Source of the DNA: Mallotus nudiflorus
Taxonomy: Eukaryota > Streptophyta > Magnoliopsida > Malpighiales > Euphorbiaceae
Assembly (NCBI GenBank): GCA_947683625.1
Contig: CANTUR010000069.1
Coordinates: 620,001-684,000 of the forward strand
Reading direction: 5' to 3'
DNA length: 64,000 nucleotides
How positions within the stretch are numbered: the first letter of the stretch is position 1; every line of letters begins with the position of its first letter. Below are positions 61,277 through 64,000 of the stretch, piece after piece. A program made the translations under genes and the position numbers. The notes below the pieces were generated by a model. It was not told the origin of the DNA. It was given only the letters and a program-made list of their open reading frames with translations, and made no database searches.

Positions 61277-62620
61277 GTTTGTGATGATCATTTCATGCAT
61301 ATGTTTGACATTAATTCCACGCAAACCGAATCATTTAATGTAGGCACAGATGATAATCCTAAAAATATACTGCTTGCTTCTGGTTTAACTCATGGTGAGA
61401 GAGAAAAAATGGAAGAAATCTTAAAAAAGAGACAGAAAGTATTTGCTTGGGGTTATAAAGCCATGCCCGGAATCGATAGGGGGATCTCAGAACACAAAAT
61501 CCCCACATACCCCCACATAGCGCCAATAAAGCAGAAGCAAAGGAGGCTAAGGCCAGAATGGGCTCTCTTGGTTAAGGAAGAAGTTGAAAAGCAGTTAAAG
61601 GAAAAGTTTTTAGAAGTGGTAGAGGACACTCAGTGGTTAGCAAATATAGTCCCAGTTCATAAGAAGGATGGAAGGGTCAGAGTGTGTGTGGACTACCGAG
61701 ATTTGAATAAAGCCTACCTTAAGGATGACTTTCCCCTACCGCATATTGACACATTGATTGATAGTGCGGCTTCCAATGCAATGTACTCTTTAATGGATGG
61801 ATTTTTGAGATACAATCAGATCATGATGGCAGTAATGGATAGATTGAAGACATCATTCATCATCGAATGGGGCGTGTATTGTTACCAAGTGATGTCTTTC
61901 GGGTTGAAGAATGCGGGGGCCACTTATAAGAGGATGGCGACTGCCCTACTGCACGACATGATCCATAAAGAGGTCGAAGTGTATGTAGATGATATGATGG
62001 TGAAATTTACAACCAGGGAAGGGTGTTTTGAAGCACTAGACAAGTTTCTGGCCAGGGTAGAAAAGTATAATCTCAGGTTGAATCTAAAGAAGTGTGTTTT
62101 TAGGGTCACATCTGGGAAGCTGTTAGGACACATTGTCAGTCAGAAAGGAATAGAGATGGATCCAGATGAAATCAGAGCAATCAAGGATATGCTCGCGCTA
62201 AAAAATGAAAAAGAGGTCCGAGGGTTTATGGGGCGCTTACAGTATATCAGCAGATTCATAGCCAAACTAATAGCTATCTGCGACCCTATCTTTAAGCTTC
62301 TAAAGAAAGACCAACCCGTTGTGTGGAATGAGAAGTGTCAACAGGCTTTTGAAACTATCAAGGATTATCTGATGAATCCCCCTATCTTACAACCGCCGAG
62401 ACCAAGTAAGGTCTTAATCCTGTATCTAGCAATTGAAAAGGATGCAATGGGGGCGATGCTAGCACAGGAAGGTGAAGGGAAAACGGAGCACGCTGTATAT
62501 TACTTGAGTAAGAAGCTTTTACCCTACGAAGCTACTTACAGTTTAGTAGAGAAAACTTGTCTAGCAGTGATCTGGGCAACGAGGAAACTCCGACACTACT
62601 TCCAGTCGTATAAGGTGTAA
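61277..62620 (+). pseudogene. Reverse transcriptase and RNase H of the Ogre/Tat element
   Basis: Continues the protease frame after the solo LTR. Visible RT landmarks: VHKKDGRVRVCVDYRDLNKA and DDFPLPHID near 61655-61750, MSFGLKNAGATYKRM near 61890-61935, and the catalytic YVDDMMVK near 61982-62005. The first RNase H follows (LYLAIEKDAMGAMLAQEGEG, VYYLSKKL, IWATRKLRHYF). A TAA at 62618-62620 ends the frame where relatives continue. The catalytic residues are intact, so decay is recent or partial. By family it copies element RNA into DNA within Gag particles. Confidence 0.88.
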
Positions 62621-63110
62621 GCAGTTTCCAAACATGATCCTCTCCGGTACCTCCAACAGACCCTGTCTCTTACAGGAAAATTGGCTAGGTGGCTCGTTTT
62701 GCTCACAGAATTTGATATAGAGTATATGGCCAAAAAGACAGTAAAAGGAAGAGCAGTAGCAAACTTTTTGGCGTAAAGCCCGGTTGGGGACACCCAAGAG
62801 TGGAAGCTGGAGTCCCCTGACGAGCACTTAGGGGCGATAGAGATACAAGATTGGGAAATATACTTTGACGGAGCTGTCAACAACAAGGGGGCTAGGATAG
62901 GAGTAATTTTGGTTATGCCAGAAGGAGAGATGATCCCGATGGCAAAAAGGCTCGAATTTGAGGCAACCAATAACCAAGCAGAATATGAAGCCTACATCTT
63001 TGGCTTAGAAGCATTACGTAGTGCAGGGGCAGGAAATGTCACTGTCTACGGAGATTCCATGCTAGTTATAAATAAGCCATTAAAGAATGGGAGATAAAAG
63101 AAGACAGATT
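62621..63110 (+). pseudogene. RNase H tail and second (aRNH-type) RNase H
   Basis: After the stop, the frame goes on with SKHDPLRYLQQ and a connection segment, a further stop near 62776, then a second RNase H domain: YFDGA (about 62860), ATNNQAEYEA (about 62963) and YGDSMLVI (about 63048) carry the D, E and D residues. Two RNase H domains mark the Tat/Ogre lineage. A frameshift near 63095 ends the open frame. Confidence 0.8.
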
Positions 63111-64000
63111 ACGGCTGTACTGGGAATACTTGACCAGCATATTGTGCTCTTTCACGCAATGTAAATTTGTCTATTTACCAAGGGAAGGAAACTAGGTAGT
63201 AGATGCCCTAGCCACACTGGCCTCCATGTGGGAAAGTGGGAAGCAACCAGAGGCCAGACCCTTAATCCTCACAAAGTCTCGAGCCCCCTGTTACGAAGAG
63301 GTGAAAGTAACGCCAGTTGATGTCATTGAGAAACCTTGGTTCTATGATTTACAAAGGTATCTGGAAACTGGATAATTTTTGGATGATACTAATAAGAAAG
63401 AGAGGATATCCCTACAAATGTTGTCTCGGCAGTTCATAAGCCACGGGGGGATGTTATATAAAAGAATGCCAGTTGGGGTACACCTCAAATGTGTCAACAA
63501 GGGTGAAGGTCGAAGGCTTATAGAAGCAATTCATGAAGGGCTGTGTGGACCACACATGAGTGGGACTGTCTTGGCGAAGAAAATAGCCCACTAGGGGTAC
63601 TTTTGGCTCACTATGGAAGCGGATTGTGTTGGATTTGTGAAGAAATGTCACAGTTGCCAAACATATGGTGATGTTAGCCACCTACCATCTACGGAACTTC
63701 AAGGAATGACGTCTCCTTGGTCGTTTGCTATATGGGGGATTGACATCATAGGGGAGATAAGGCCAAAAGCAACTAATGGTCATCGGTATATCATTGTGGC
63801 CATCGACTACTTCTCCAAGTGGGTTGAGGTTGAATCTTATGCTACCGTGGGGGCAAGGCAGATGTCGAGGTTCATCGAAAAGAACATAATCTACAGGTAT
63901 GGTATGCCACACCATATAGTGACAGACAATGGTTTTCAGTTTCGAGTAGAGACGGCCACACTACTAAAGGACTATAAGATTGAGCACCACAGATCATCTC
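63111..64000 (+). pseudogene. Integrase of the Ogre/Tat element, cut by the window end
   Basis: The frame resumes with a linker (DALATLASMWESG near 63205), stops near 63193 and 63374, then an HHCC zinc domain (HEGLCGPHMSG, KKCHSCQTYG; 63530-63665) interrupted by TAG at 63592-63594, and the catalytic core with WGIDIIGEI (first Asp, about 63740) and IVTDNGFQF (second Asp, about 63925). The Glu and the C-terminal part lie beyond the window. Several stops fall where relatives have Gln codons. Confidence 0.85.

Larger units (their letters stand above)
49052..64000 (+). mobile_element. Ogre/Tat-type Ty3/gypsy retrotransposon, right end outside window
   Basis: Seen in order: LTR (49052-54204), tRNA-Arg-type PBS (54206-54223), leader, gag, protease with a G-patch-like segment, RT, RNase H, second (aRNH-type) RNase H and the start of integrase. 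The domain order and the second RNase H are hallmarks of the Tat/Ogre lineage. Two 3.2-kb solo LTRs are inserted (50044-53231 and 58006-61271). Several in-frame stops disable it. Its Gag is related to that of the gag-only family at 1-22.8 kb, so relatives of this element may supply enzymes to that family (inference). Confidence 0.9.

Overview
This is a plant nuclear window, most likely from a eudicot. It is AT-rich and dominated by nested LTR retrotransposons, with two ordinary intron-containing genes in the middle. The GT-AG introns, a UBAC2/rhomboid-like gene, a DUSP12/YVH1-type phosphatase gene and Tat/Ogre-type Ty3/gypsy elements primed by tRNA-Arg all fit an angiosperm. I cannot name the species from sequence alone.

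Layout. (1) 1-23455: a gag-only Tat/Ogre-like element on the + strand whose left end lies outside the window. A sister element of the same family (2233-14456, - strand, 5-bp target duplication GACTT) is inserted in it. Both copies keep a gag-like region but lack protease catalytic, reverse transcriptase and integrase sequence, so they are non-autonomous. Both have a long 3' noncoding region with several tandem arrays. The outer copy is further split by a 3.4-kb solo LTR (18836-22213, TSD TTGTA), and the nested copy's 5' LTR holds an Athila-like solo LTR (12948-14304). (2) 23500-26000: LTR debris, then a pyrimidine tract. (3) 27201-34613: an eight-exon gene (+) for a UBAC2/rhomboid-like ER membrane protein with a C-terminal UBA domain, 291 aa. 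(4) 36252-40899: a six-exon gene (-) for a DUSP12/YVH1-like dual-specificity phosphatase, 364 aa, with a probable 5'UTR intron. The two genes converge tail to tail. (5) 41.8-49 kb: intergenic sequence with a diverged 3-kb LTR, a Ty1/copia RNase H fragment, microsatellites and a 169-bp duplication. (6) 49052-64000: a large Ogre/Tat element (+) cut by the window edge. It has an LTR split by a 3.2-kb solo LTR (TSD TCGCC), a tRNA-Arg PBS, gag, protease with G-patch-like segment, RT, two RNase H domains and the start of integrase. Another 3.3-kb solo LTR (TSD ATTCT) splits pol. In-frame stops make it a dead copy.

The most unusual signal is in the 3' region of the gag-only family. The tandem arrays at 18213-22695 and 3930-4345 are rows of short hairpins, about 35 in the outer copy. 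They share the loop GACCGA but have four different stems (A, B, C, D) repeated in fixed order every ~120 bp. Many arm differences keep pairing, by compensatory changes or by G-U wobble on the sense strand. A separate 57-bp array in the nested copy is also a hairpin array with compensatory changes. This looks like a structured RNA module in a non-autonomous retrotransposon. Its function is unknown.
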